Below the pieces are notes generated by a model. The model was not told the origin of the DNA. It worked only from the letters and a program-made list of their open reading frames with translations, and did not search any database. From JBDTNL01 sp039933785 (GTDB lineage: Bacteria; Acidobacteriota; Thermoanaerobaculia; Multivoradales; JAGPDF01), in assembly GCA_039933785.1 (NCBI GenBank), contig JBDTNL010000001.1, forward strand, positions 182,334 to 246,333: a stretch of 64,000 bases of DNA. Direction: 5' to 3'. Made by a program: the position numbers and the translations under genes. Every line of letters starts with the position of its first letter. Within the stretch, counting starts at the first letter, position 1. Shown here piece by piece: positions 16,590 through 25,502 of the stretch.

Positions 16590-18085
16590 GCTGGGACCTC
16601 GGGTGCCACACCGGGGGCTGCATCGGGGGCGGCATCGGGGGCCGTGCTGGACGCGTCTTCAGTTACCGCGAAGAACTCGCGCAGCGGTCTCCAAAGCAGT
16701 TTGAGCGGCACCAGGGCAGCAAGCCCGACCGCCAGGAAGGATGCGCCGAAGCGAGGCCAGCCCTCCATGGGGAAGAGCCACGCGACGAGCGCGAAGAGCG
16801 GCAGGGGCGTCACGTACATGAGCAGCAGCTCGCGCAGCAAGCGCCAGAAGTCAGGGCCGCAGAGCCGCCACATACGCCAGGTCATGATCAGGTTGCCGAG
16901 CATCAAGTAGTTCGCCCAGGCCATGCCGCTCGGGCCGAGCCGCGCCGAGAGCACGATGCCGAAGGCCAACAGGCAGGCCAGGTTGAGGGTGGTGATGAGC
17001 AGCCACAGTTTGTCTTCATGGCGGGTCTTCAGCAGCTCGCCACCCAGGCGGCTGAAGGGGTCGAGCAACGGCACGAAGCAGAGGATGCGCAGCAGCGGGA
17101 TCGCCGGCGCCCAGTTCTTGCCCGCCAGCACGTGGAGCATCACGGTCTCGGCGTTGAAGAACAAGAAGTACGCCGCCAGGGTCTCGAGCGCCAGGATGCT
17201 CGCCGTCCCCAGTCGATAGGCGCCGATGAAGCGGTCGCGGCGATCGCGGTATTCCATCAATGCCGGATAGAGCACGCGCAGGATCGCCGGCATGACCAGC
17301 ACCTGCAACCGCATGGCCCAGGTCTGCGCCTTCTCGAATTGGCCCACCATGAACGTGCCGCCGAAAGCCTCGACCACGAAGCGCCCGACATAGGGCGTCG
17401 AGTTGGCGGCGAAGGCGATCACGAAGAGCAGCGAGCTCTTGCGCAGGAGCTCGCGCGTCAGGCCCTTCTCGGCGTGGAGCGGCACCTTGCCCCACACCCG
17501 GCGCCAGAGGAGGGCCGCATAGAGCGCCGCGCCGGCGAGCTCGCCGGCCACCATGCTCCAGACGCCGGCTCCCCGCCAGGCGAGGGCGATCGCGAGGCCG
17601 GTCACCACAGCGCCGCGTACGATCTCCGGCATGACCAGCCGGCCGACCGCGAGCTCGCGCTCGAAGAACAATCGCGGTACCACGGCCAGGGCGTCGAACA
17701 GAACGTAGAGCGAGAGCACGGCGAGCACGGCCGGCAGGTCCGGATCCATCTGTGCGGTGAGCGGCGAGAGCAGCGCCAGCGCCGCCGTGACCAGGAGCCC
17801 GGCGCGGATCTGCCAGTGAAAGACCGTGCCATAGGGGCGCCGCGCGTCGCGCACCAGCTCGTAGCCGAGCCCGACGTCGCGCACCAGGGAGGCCAAGAAG
17901 ACGATCGACCAGGCGAGCGCGAAGACACCGTGCGCCGAAGGCAGCACCAGGCGGGCGAGTGCCAGGTCCCAGCCGATGCGGAGCGCCATGCGCCCGAACT
18001 GCGAGCCGTACGCGGCGAGCGTCGAGCGCAGCACGCGCTGCTCGGTGGTCGGGCCCGGAACGCCGGGAGTCGTCTGAGCACTCAT
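16586..18085 (-). CDS. Oligosaccharide flippase family protein (Wzx-like)
   Basis: This is a polytopic inner-membrane protein of 499 residues with about 12 to 14 hydrophobic segments and the MATE/MOP fold pattern of polysaccharide flippases. It is expected to flip undecaprenyl-linked repeat units to the periplasm. The C-terminal 20 residues are a low-complexity Ala/Pro tail (ending PDAAPDAAPGVAPEVPA) encoded by short repeats. It overlaps the GT4 start by four bases. No Wzy polymerase is obvious, although the GT-C gene upstream in the operon or another membrane protein might fill that role. Confidence 0.9.
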   Translation of the reverse strand: MSAQTTPGVPGPTTEQRVLRSTLAAYGSQFGRMALRIGWDLALARLVLPSAHGVFALAWSIVFLASLVRDVGLGYELVRDARRPYGTVFHWQIRAGLLVTAALALLSPLTAQMDPDLPAVLAVLSLYVLFDALAVVPRLFFERELAVGRLVMPEIVRGAVVTGLAIALAWRGAGVWSMVAGELAGAALYAALLWRRVWGKVPLHAEKGLTRELLRKSSLLFVIAFAANSTPYVGRFVVEAFGGTFMVGQFEKAQTWAMRLQVLVMPAILRVLYPALMEYRDRRDRFIGAYRLGTASILALETLAAYFLFFNAETVMLHVLAGKNWAPAIPLLRILCFVPLLDPFSRLGGELLKTRHEDKLWLLITTLNLACLLAFGIVLSARLGPSGMAWANYLMLGNLIMTWRMWRLCGPDFWRLLRELLLMYVTPLPLFALVAWLFPMEGWPRFGASFLAVGLAALVPLKLLWRPLREFFAVTEDASSTAPDAAPDAAPGVAPEVPA

Positions 18086-18103
18086 CGCGGACTCATCGCA
18101 GAC

Positions 18104-18988
18104 TCATCGCGAGACGCCCGTGGGCCAGGTCTCCAGGATGGCGCGATACCAGGCGCGTTTGAAGGCGACGACTCCGGGCAACGCACGCAGGCTGCCGAGC
18201 AGCGAGGTGTGACGGCGGAAGATCCCGACCGCCGCGAGCCACGACTTGGCCTCGGTCGCCAGGGCCAGGCGGCGCCGCGATCGCCAGGTGGGCCCGTCGT
18301 CGAGCAGCCCGGGGTACTTCTGGCGGAATTCGTTGAAATGCTGTCCATACCAACGCGCGTGAGCGAGCAGCGCGGCGCGATCGGGTCGCGCCGGCAGATG
18401 CTCGACCCGTGCGGCGGGAACGAAAGCGGTGGCGAGGCCCACGGCGCGCGCGCGAAGAATCCAGTCGAAATCTTCGCTGGTCGGCAGCCCCTCGTCGAAC
18501 GGGCCGACTCGCGTCCAGGCGTCGCGCTGGAGTCCCAGATTCAAGCTCCCAAGTGGCCGGCGAGTGTCGCGTTCCGCTGGACGATCGGGAAGCAATTCGT
18601 GAAACGAAGCGATGTTGTCCGCCAGTGACCAGCGGTCCGCGCCAAGGTCGAAGGTGACCGCGCCGCCGGCGACCGGAGCCGTTTCGAGAGCCGCGGAGAG
18701 GCCGTCGATCCAACCTGGATGCGGCGCGCAGTCGGCGTCGACGAAGAGCACCCAAGTGCCCGAGGACTCCGCCACCCCGCGATTGCGCGCCTGCGCGGGG
18801 TTGAGCTGCGCGCGGCTCTCGAGAAAGCGCAGCGCCGTGTCGCGCGGCACCAGGCCCGGGGTGTCGCGGCCGATGACCAGGACCTCACGCTCGGGCGAGG
18901 GCGCATTCTGGAGACGCAATGCCGCGAGCGTGCGGTCGATCCACGGCGAATCGAGATTGGGTATGACGATGCTGATGCGCGCCGGCAT
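18104..18988 (-). CDS. Glycosyltransferase family 2
   Basis: This is a GT-A fold glycosyltransferase of 294 residues. The N-terminus ISIVIPNLDSPWIDRTLAAL, the donor-side segment LNPAQARNRGVAES (62-75) and the metal-binding LFVDADC (81-87) are clear, as is PFDEGLPTSEDFDWILRARA, which typically holds the catalytic base. The ATG at 18988 is 11 bp after the GT-C stop; the long upstream open frame overlaps that gene and is not used. It sits between the GT-C gene and the flippase gene in the same operon. Confidence 0.93.
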   Translation of the reverse strand: MPARISIVIPNLDSPWIDRTLAALRLQNAPSPEREVLVIGRDTPGLVPRDTALRFLESRAQLNPAQARNRGVAESSGTWVLFVDADCAPHPGWIDGLSAALETAPVAGGAVTFDLGADRWSLADNIASFHELLPDRPAERDTRRPLGSLNLGLQRDAWTRVGPFDEGLPTSEDFDWILRARAVGLATAFVPAARVEHLPARPDRAALLAHARWYGQHFNEFRQKYPGLLDDGPTWRSRRRLALATEAKSWLAAVGIFRRHTSLLGSLRALPGVVAFKRAWYRAILETWPTGVSR

Positions 18989-18999
18989 CGGGCTCGGGG

Positions 19000-21288
19000 T
19001 CAGTTTGCGGTTGGCGTGGCTGCCGGCGTGACGACGACGGCCGAGGTGCGCATGCCCACGCCGCGCTCCGAGAACCAGGCCACGTGTTCGAACAGCGCGT
19101 CGATCGCCAGGGTGTAGGTCCCGGGTTGAGCCGGCGCCACGACGTCGAGTGTCGCCGAGACGTGGCCGCCCGGTGCGACTTCGCCGAGCGCCGCGCGACG
19201 GCCGTCCCACTCGACAGTGGCGCCTTCGGCAGTGAGCCAGTGATAGGCGAGCTTCACCGTCGCAGCGCCGCCGTTTCGGGCGCTTGGATTCCACGCCGTC
19301 GAGCTGCGGTTCGAGAGCTCGACCGTGACCGGCAGGTGCGCTCCGGCCGCCATGCTGTCGGGTGAATTCACCGCGCCCCACCCGAGGTGGAACACATCGG
19401 CGTCGAGCCCTTCGCCCGAACCCAGGTAGAGCACCCGCGCGCCGAGGAAGAAGGTGTCCTCGATCCTCGGGTTGTACGCGAAGCCGGGGCAGGTGTCTGG
19501 CGGCAGGACGCGCGTCCAGTTCTGATTGCGCCCGCGGTGCGGCTCGACGTCGAGGCGATAGGCGTACACCGGCGTCGCATCCTGCGAACGCAGCCGATCG
19601 GGATGCTTCGGCGTGAAAGTGATGCGGGCCTCCGCCGGTGCGCCGTTGCGAAAACTCACCGTCTGGTGCTCGCCGGCGAATTCCACGTCGACATCGTTGT
19701 CCGGTGCCGCGCTCTGTACGCGAAACACGACCCGATCGAGTGGCTTGGCGGACGACATCCAGATCTCGGACTCGCTGTTGCCGCGGAGCCACCATTCCTC
19801 GCCCTGCGGGAGGAACACGTCACGCCGTCCTTGGACCCTGATCCCGGACACGTTCTGCGACTCGTAGCCCGGCACTTGCCGGATCGAGAGCTCGAGCGGA
19901 AAGTAGCGAAACGGCGCGTTGCGCACGTGCGCCTGGAGCGTACCCTCGGGCACTGGAGCACCGAAGGGCGTGAAGAGCACCGGGCCGAGGAAGGTGCCGC
20001 CGAGGGCGAATCCCACCGCGGTCAGCCAGCCCGGACGAATCCGCGTGAGCAAGAAGAGGAACGCCGGGTAGACGCTCACGAAGTAGCGATTGCCGAGAAA
20101 GCCGCCACCGCCATGCCAGTTGAACGGCAACAAGATCAGGAAAGCGAGCGCCACCATCGCGAGCGAGGCGAGAAGCACCCAGCGCGCGCTCGAGCGCCGG
20201 CCGTTGAAGACGAAGAGCAGCGTCGCAATCGCGGCGAACGGCAGGTAGAGCAGGAGCCCGGTGTGCCGGCCCCACAAGAAGTAGCCCAAGTTCTCGAACA
20301 GCTCGCGCCAGACGATGGTGGGCAAGCGGAAGATCCACGACCAGGCCGTCGGCCGAGCTCCGGCTGGCGGGGCCTCCGAGGCTACGGCCGGCGGATCCTT
20401 GATCACGGGAGCCGACGGCAGCGCGATCGAAGGAAGGGCCATCGGCGGCATCTTGCCCGGCTCGCAGACCACCGCGCCGACGCGCTCCTTGCCGAAGTAC
20501 GCAATCGCGTGCCCAGTGGCGCGGATCGAGAGCGCACCGAGCACCGCGAGCACCAAGGTCGCACCACCAAGCCATGCACCCAGCGCGCCCCAGCGCTTTT
20601 CGCGCGGGCCACGCCAGGCCACCCAGAGCACGGGCAGCGCCAGGGCGAGAAACATCGGCTTGTTGAGTACCGCCGGAATCAGCGCGCCGCCCGAGATTGC
20701 CATCGCGATCGCGCCGGGTGGCGCCGAGACGGCGCCGGCGATTTCGCCCTCGTCCGCCGGCCGGAAGCCGCAAAACAAGCAGAGCGTCACGCAGGCCATG
20801 TTGAACACTTCCGGCTGCAGCCAGAAGACGTACGCGAAGGCCGTGCTCATCAGGAAGAACCCGGCCGCGAACAGTGCCGCCAGAGAATCGTCGTTGTAGC
20901 GCCTCAGATAGAGCACGCTCAGCCACAACATGCCCACCAGCATCAGCATGTTGCAGAACACCATGCCATTGGCGCCCCAGAGCGCGGCGAACGGCGCCGC
21001 GATCAGGGAATAGGCGAACGGCTTCCCGAAGTGAACCGTGTGCCAGTTGTCGTCCGAGCTCAGGATCAGATTGCGGGTCGGGCCGAAGGGAAACTCTTCG
21101 AACAGGCGGTCGATGTCGCGGACGTCGGCGCGCAGGTCGTGGTCGCGCGCGATCGACAGCGCCATCAAGTAGTACGCCGGTTCATCGGCCTTCAGATTCG
21201 TCGGCAACCCCGGTTTCCCCACCGTCAGGGGAAAGGCGAGCAGAAAGAGGCTCAGGCAGACGAGAGTAAGGGCGACCGGGCGGGACAT
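19000..21288 (-). CDS. GT-C/GT39-like integral membrane glycosyltransferase with C-terminal beta domain
   Basis: This 762-residue protein has about 11 to 13 transmembrane segments in its first 450 residues. An acidic pair follows the first helix (KADEPAYYLMA, Asp35-Glu36), as in lipid-phosphosugar-dependent GT-C enzymes. The last 300 residues are soluble and beta-rich; the final 100 (VELSNRSSTAWNP ... PGTYTLAIDALFEHVAWFSE) look like an Ig-like or CARDB-like sandwich. The same terminal pattern appears in the GT-C protein at 57549-59453. It is the first gene of the six-gene minus operon. It could transfer sugars to the glycan or to protein, or act as polymerase. Confidence 0.8.
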   Translation of the reverse strand: MSRPVALTLVCLSLFLLAFPLTVGKPGLPTNLKADEPAYYLMALSIARDHDLRADVRDIDRLFEEFPFGPTRNLILSSDDNWHTVHFGKPFAYSLIAAPFAALWGANGMVFCNMLMLVGMLWLSVLYLRRYNDDSLAALFAAGFFLMSTAFAYVFWLQPEVFNMACVTLCLFCGFRPADEGEIAGAVSAPPGAIAMAISGGALIPAVLNKPMFLALALPVLWVAWRGPREKRWGALGAWLGGATLVLAVLGALSIRATGHAIAYFGKERVGAVVCEPGKMPPMALPSIALPSAPVIKDPPAVASEAPPAGARPTAWSWIFRLPTIVWRELFENLGYFLWGRHTGLLLYLPFAAIATLLFVFNGRRSSARWVLLASLAMVALAFLILLPFNWHGGGGFLGNRYFVSVYPAFLFLLTRIRPGWLTAVGFALGGTFLGPVLFTPFGAPVPEGTLQAHVRNAPFRYFPLELSIRQVPGYESQNVSGIRVQGRRDVFLPQGEEWWLRGNSESEIWMSSAKPLDRVVFRVQSAAPDNDVDVEFAGEHQTVSFRNGAPAEARITFTPKHPDRLRSQDATPVYAYRLDVEPHRGRNQNWTRVLPPDTCPGFAYNPRIEDTFFLGARVLYLGSGEGLDADVFHLGWGAVNSPDSMAAGAHLPVTVELSNRSSTAWNPSARNGGAATVKLAYHWLTAEGATVEWDGRRAALGEVAPGGHVSATLDVVAPAQPGTYTLAIDALFEHVAWFSERGVGMRTSAVVVTPAATPTAN

Positions 21289-21362
21289 GCGGTCGGAAGT
21301 CTATCCGACGGTCTCGCGCGGTCGCGGTCCGCTTCGATCGCCCGGCGCGACGGCGCAGTAGG

Positions 21363-22397
21363 ATGAAGTCTCGTTCGATGATTCTCAAGCCGCGCTCGCA
21401 TCGTCAGCTCGCCCTGCCACGCGTCTCGGTCGTGATCCCCGTATCGACGCGGGCCGACTTGCTGCCGGCGTGCCTGCGGGCGCTCGCAACCGAGGCGAGC
21501 CAAGACACTCCCTTCGAGGTCATCGTGGTGCTGAGCGGGGAGTCGCACGGGTTCGCAACCGAGCTCGCGGCGGTCGCGCCGCCGATCCTGTCGCTCGGCG
21601 TCGTGAGCTCGCCGGTCAACCTGGGATTGGCGGGCGCGGCGCACGCTGGACGCACCGTCGCTCGCGGCGAGTTTCTAGTCTTCCTCCACGACGACACCGA
21701 GGTCCAGCCCGGGTGGCTCGCGGCGCTGGTGGCGGCTGCGGAGCGGCACCCGGAGGCTGGTGCAATCGGCAGCCAGGTGCTGTCGTTCGACGGCGGATTG
21801 CAGAGTGCCGGAAGCATTCTCTGGCGAGATGGCACCACCTGCCCGCCCTGGGTTGGGGATCCGCCTCCCGCCGAGAGGTTCGCGCGAGGACGGGCCGTGG
21901 ACTATTGCGGCACGAGCTCTCTGCTGGTTCGCACGGCGACCTGGGATGCATTGGGGGGCTTCGATCAGCGCTTCTATCCGGTGTACTTCGTCGATGTGGA
22001 CTTCGCCATGGCGGTGCGACGATGGGGCGGGGTGGTGCGTTATGAGCCCGCCTCGCGCGTCTTTCATCACAAGAGCGCGAGCACGCCGGACGAGGCCTTC
22101 CGGGTCTTCGTATCGGAGCGCAATCGGCGGATCTTCTGCGAGAAGTGGAGCGTCGCGCTCGAGGATCACGAGGCTCGCGCGAGAGATCTGTCGCCTGCGA
22201 TCGCTCGCGCTCTGGTGCGGACGGAGGCGCGTGGGGAGAGTCTTCGAGCCTCCAGGGCGCTCCCGCAGGGGCCGGCGACAATCGGCCCCGCGATCAGCCT
22301 CCGGAAGTTGGAACGTCGCTCCCGGGTATTAGACCGCGCCCTGAGCAAGGACTACGCCGCGCATGTCAGGGCCCTCAGCGGGGCATCGCCGAACTAG
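21363..22397 (+). CDS. Glycosyltransferase family 2
   Basis: This is a GT-A glycosyltransferase of 344 residues. Seen are RVSVVIPVSTRADLLPACLRA (20-40), SPVNLGLAGAAHAGR (83-97), the metal site LHDDTEV (108-114) and YCGTSSLLVRTATWDALGGF, ending with VDVDFAMAVRRWG, which holds the usual acidic catalytic region. It is divergent from the minus operon across a 74-bp gap that must contain both promoters. The second ATG (21378) is a possible start. It belongs to the first polysaccharide locus; donor unknown. Confidence 0.92.
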   Translation: MKSRSMILKPRSHRQLALPRVSVVIPVSTRADLLPACLRALATEASQDTPFEVIVVLSGESHGFATELAAVAPPILSLGVVSSPVNLGLAGAAHAGRTVARGEFLVFLHDDTEVQPGWLAALVAAAERHPEAGAIGSQVLSFDGGLQSAGSILWRDGTTCPPWVGDPPPAERFARGRAVDYCGTSSLLVRTATWDALGGFDQRFYPVYFVDVDFAMAVRRWGGVVRYEPASRVFHHKSASTPDEAFRVFVSERNRRIFCEKWSVALEDHEARARDLSPAIARALVRTEARGESLRASRALPQGPATIGPAISLRKLERRSRVLDRALSKDYAAHVRALSGASPN

Positions 22398-22416
22398 GGG
22401 ATGAGGGCGGGGTCGC

Positions 22417-22941
22417 TCAGCCGTCGCGTAGCCGAAAGTCGAATGGAATAGCGGCGCTGTGTGGATCGATCCGTTGCTTGTCCGGCTTCTCGGGATCGAA
22501 GGCCACGGTCGGGAAGTTCATCACCCGGCCGAGCGTTTTACCCCAGTTTTGCGTCGCGTGCCAGACGCCGGGCGGTATGTGGAGCAGCCCGGCGTGGCCT
22601 TCGGTGAAATGGAACTGGCAGAAGTGACCGCGATCGGGCGATTCCTCGCGGCCGTCATAGAGCACGACTCTGAGGTCCCCGGCGACCACGAAATAGCGAT
22701 CCGCTTGGCGCAGATGCATGCCCCAACCCTTGATACGCCCCGGACGGATGGTGTATTCGTAGCCCCAGACCAGGGGCTCGGACCAGAACGGGTCGCCCGG
22801 ATCGAGAAAGGGCACCAAGGACCCGCGATGATCGACATGCTCGACCAGTCGCGCGATACGCACGCCGCGGATCCGCCCAGCCATCTCCTGATCGGGTGAA
22901 TCGCGGCGCGGCGGGTCGGGAATTCCGGGAATCGAGTTCAC
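22417..22941 (-). CDS. RmlC-like cupin (dTDP-4-dehydrorhamnose 3,5-epimerase-related)
   Basis: This is a 174-residue cupin resembling RmlC. The segment IKGWGMHLRQADRYFVVAGD keeps the His expected in the active site, followed by DLRVVLYDGREESPDRG and LLHIPPGVWHATQNWG. The position normally held by the RmlC catalytic Tyr appears to be non-Tyr (GRVMNFPTVAF), and the usual Lys looks like Arg. It may thus be an epimerase-family protein with altered or lost epimerase activity, or a sugar isomerase or binding protein. Placement next to glycosyltransferases supports nucleotide-sugar work. No rmlABD genes are linked. Confidence 0.75.
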   Translation of the reverse strand: MNSIPGIPDPPRRDSPDQEMAGRIRGVRIARLVEHVDHRGSLVPFLDPGDPFWSEPLVWGYEYTIRPGRIKGWGMHLRQADRYFVVAGDLRVVLYDGREESPDRGHFCQFHFTEGHAGLLHIPPGVWHATQNWGKTLGRVMNFPTVAFDPEKPDKQRIDPHSAAIPFDFRLRDG

Positions 22942-23028
22942 AATTCCAAGCTAGCACGGTGCGGGACGGACATTGCGGGAAGAGCATTGCGGCGCGAGCC
23001 CTCGGGATCGGACCCGCGCCGCACTGCT

Positions 23029-24354
23029 TCAGCGCGCAGCGGGCGGCGGAGGCGGGATCGCCTCGGACTGCGGCTTGCCGGGCGGCTTCTTGTTCTTGGG
23101 CTTGTCTTCCGCTTTGGCGTCGCCACGCTTAGCCGGCGGGGGCGGCGCGACAGCCACGGCTCGACGCTCGATCTGCTGGCGATTCTGCAGCTGTTGCTCC
23201 TGACGCTGATGGATTTCCTGCTGCGTCTTCACTTCTTCGGCATGCCGAGTTTCGAGGGCTCTTGCCTGGACAGGGTCGGGCGTGCGCTTGCTCTCCTGGC
23301 GCTGGATGTCCTGCAAGCGCTTGGTGTCATTGCGCTGATCCTTGGCCGTCTGGCGCTGCTCGACAGTCACCTGACGCTCGACGACGCGCGGCGACTGAAC
23401 CTCGGGTCGAGGGGCGACCATGACGCGCGGCTTCGGAGCGTCGGGCGCGGGGCGAGTCGGCCGGATGCCGGCATCGTTCTGCTCGCCGACGCGCACGCCG
23501 CGGAGATTGACCGTGGGGGGCCGGTAGATTCGAACCTCGTCGCTGCGCACTTCGCTCGACCCCTTCGAATTCTCGACCACGCGCATCCGAGGCACTCGCT
23601 GGTGAGTCACCTGCTCGATGCGGTCCAGCGGAACGCCTCGATTCACGATGCGGTTGTTCTCGTAGGAGTAGTCGGTGATGTTCCGGGTGCCGCGGTAGAT
23701 GGTGAAGTTGCGCGCCGGGGGCAACACGTAGCGATCGATGCGCGAGTCGAGGAACTGGCGTTCGTCGACGAACGAGTAGAGGCTCGGTTGCAGCGACACG
23801 CTCAAGTCGATGCCGCCGAGACGGAGGCCGAACCCGACCTGGAAGCCAACCTGAGGCGGAAGCGGCGCCCAGCCGACGTAACCGCCGCCCTGTTGCCAGG
23901 AGACCCAGGCCGGTGCCCACTGTGAGCCCGGGATCCAGATCCAACCGATCTGGCGGTCGAGCGCCCAGCGGCCATAGTGGTACGTGGCCCAGCCGAAAGG
24001 CTCATAGGACACCCAGGTCCAGCCGTAGTCGCTGTTTACCCAGCGGCCGAGCGAATAGGGGCGCCACGCCGAGCCCACGGTGCGCGGGAACCACACCCAT
24101 CCATACATCGGATGGCGGACCCATTCTCCGAAAGGCGAGAGCTCTCGGTAGAAGAACCCGACATCCATTGACGGACGTTGGTCGGGCGAAGTGGGGGAAT
24201 AGTCGTAGGAAGTATCCGGGTAGACGCTCGAATCGCTGGCACCGTAGGGATTCTGATCGTACGGATTCTGCTCGTACGGATTCTGCTGGGCATTGGCTAC
24301 CAGCGCGAGCGTGCTCAAACCGAGGGCTAGAACGGCGGTCTTATAGAAATTCAT
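23029..24354 (-). CDS. Secreted DUF6600 protein with coiled-coil C-terminus
   Basis: This 441-residue secreted protein has a signal peptide cleaved near residue 22, then an Asn-Pro-Tyr repeat (QNPY three times, 24-36). The Trp/Tyr/Gly-rich DUF6600 domain follows (about 65-160: SPFGEWV, GWVWFPR, YGWTWVSYEPFGWATYHYGRW, GWIWIPGSQWAPAWVSW). The last 140 residues are Gln/Arg/Glu-rich and coiled-coil-like, ending with a Lys/Pro-rich tail. The function of DUF6600 is unknown; the aromatic repeats suggest binding to glycans or packing at the envelope. It is divergent from the SGNH hydrolase gene. Confidence 0.87.
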   Translation of the reverse strand: MNFYKTAVLALGLSTLALVANAQQNPYEQNPYDQNPYGASDSSVYPDTSYDYSPTSPDQRPSMDVGFFYRELSPFGEWVRHPMYGWVWFPRTVGSAWRPYSLGRWVNSDYGWTWVSYEPFGWATYHYGRWALDRQIGWIWIPGSQWAPAWVSWQQGGGYVGWAPLPPQVGFQVGFGLRLGGIDLSVSLQPSLYSFVDERQFLDSRIDRYVLPPARNFTIYRGTRNITDYSYENNRIVNRGVPLDRIEQVTHQRVPRMRVVENSKGSSEVRSDEVRIYRPPTVNLRGVRVGEQNDAGIRPTRPAPDAPKPRVMVAPRPEVQSPRVVERQVTVEQRQTAKDQRNDTKRLQDIQRQESKRTPDPVQARALETRHAEEVKTQQEIHQRQEQQLQNRQQIERRAVAVAPPPPAKRGDAKAEDKPKNKKPPGKPQSEAIPPPPPAAR

Positions 24355-24461
24355 CTGAATCTCCCTTCAGCAGAAGAGATAGCAATGGGCGTGCCACTGC
24401 GAGAGGCCCGTTTCCGGGGCTTTTGACGCCGCTTTGCGTCGGCGAGTTCTACAATGCGCCG

Positions 24462-25484
24462 GTGCGCAAGATCGTCCTGTTGCTGTCGTCGATTCTCCTC
24501 TCCCTTCTGCTGGCCGAGGTCATGCTGCGGCTCGTGCACGCCGCCCCCGAAGTCCAGATGATCCAGAAGGGCCGATTTCGGCTGTCAAAGAACCCTAAGA
24601 TCGGCTTCGAACCCGTGCCTGGCCTCGACTATCACGGCGCCGAGCGCAGCTTCTTCGACTACGAGGGCGCGAGCAATTCACAGGGCTTTCGCGACACCGA
24701 GCACGCCCAGGCGAAGCCCGCCGGCGTCTACCGGGTGGTGGTTATCGGCGACAGCGTCGGAGCGGGCCTCAAGGTGGAGCATTATGAGGACACCTTTCCG
24801 CCGATTCTGCAGAACATGCTGATCGATCGCGGTCTCAAGGCGGAGGTGATCAACCTCTCGGTCTCGGGCTACAACACCCAGCAGGAGGTCGAGCTCTTTC
24901 GCGAGCATGGCCTCGCCTATCATCCGGACTTGGTGATCGTCGCCTACACCCTCGGGGATCGCGAGCGCCTGGACGGCGGCATCATGGAGACCCTACTCGC
25001 TGAAGAGCAGCACCAGGGTGGCCGGAGCACGACCCGGGTGAGTCCGTTGCTGGTGCACAGCGCGATCTACCGCTTTCTGCGCTTCCGGGTGCTGGTGCCC
25101 AAGTCGCAACTCCCGGTCGCGGCGCCGGCGGTCGGCCAAGGGGGCAAGTACCTTGACCTGGTATCGGGCGACACGGTCGACGAATACTTCGGTGTCCTGC
25201 GCGACTTGTCAGCGCAGCACCACTTCTCGGTCATGGTCAGCGTGTTCCCCTACTTCGTGAAGTCCTTCGGCTACTACAAGCACGCCGACCAACACGCCTG
25301 GGTGAAGGCCGAGACCGAGAAGTACGGTTTCTACCTCCTCGACCTTCTGGCTCCGATGTCGGCATGCCGCGACCGGGCCGCCCCGGAGCCGATCAACGTC
25401 GACAACTACCACCCCAACGAACTCGGCCACCGCTGCGCCGCCGAGGCCATGGCGGGCGAGATCGTGGGAAAGATCAAGAAATAG
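24462..25484 (+). CDS. Membrane-anchored SGNH/GDSL hydrolase
   Basis: This 340-residue protein has an N-terminal signal anchor (MRKIVLLLSSILLSLLLAEV) followed by an SGNH domain. Block I is VVVIGDSVGAG (Ser at 98), with SVSGYNTQQE after it, and the C-terminal Asp/His block is VDNYHPNELGH. The usual Asn of block III is not obvious (YTLGDRERLD), a departure from the canonical set. The GTG start at 24462 gives a full anchor. Related enzymes add or remove acyl groups on surface polysaccharides; proximity to the glycan locus supports that role. Two paralogs lie at 26928-27932 and 36455-37645. Confidence 0.87.
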   Translation: MRKIVLLLSSILLSLLLAEVMLRLVHAAPEVQMIQKGRFRLSKNPKIGFEPVPGLDYHGAERSFFDYEGASNSQGFRDTEHAQAKPAGVYRVVVIGDSVGAGLKVEHYEDTFPPILQNMLIDRGLKAEVINLSVSGYNTQQEVELFREHGLAYHPDLVIVAYTLGDRERLDGGIMETLLAEEQHQGGRSTTRVSPLLVHSAIYRFLRFRVLVPKSQLPVAAPAVGQGGKYLDLVSGDTVDEYFGVLRDLSAQHHFSVMVSVFPYFVKSFGYYKHADQHAWVKAETEKYGFYLLDLLAPMSACRDRAAPEPINVDNYHPNELGHRCAAEAMAGEIVGKIKK

Positions 25485-25502
25485 TTAGAGATTTCCTTCC
25501 GG

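Noticed and set aside
16571..18628. A 685-codon plus-strand open frame over the flippase and GT2 genes
   Set aside because: Its translation is low-complexity (Glu/Gln/Arg/His-rich) with no domain, while the opposite strand holds well-formed flippase and glycosyltransferase genes. It is a shadow of high-GC codon bias.
19387..21366. A 659-codon plus-strand open frame opposite the GT-C gene
   Set aside because: Composition is that of a reverse-frame shadow; the minus strand has a signal anchor, many membrane helices and a good operon position.
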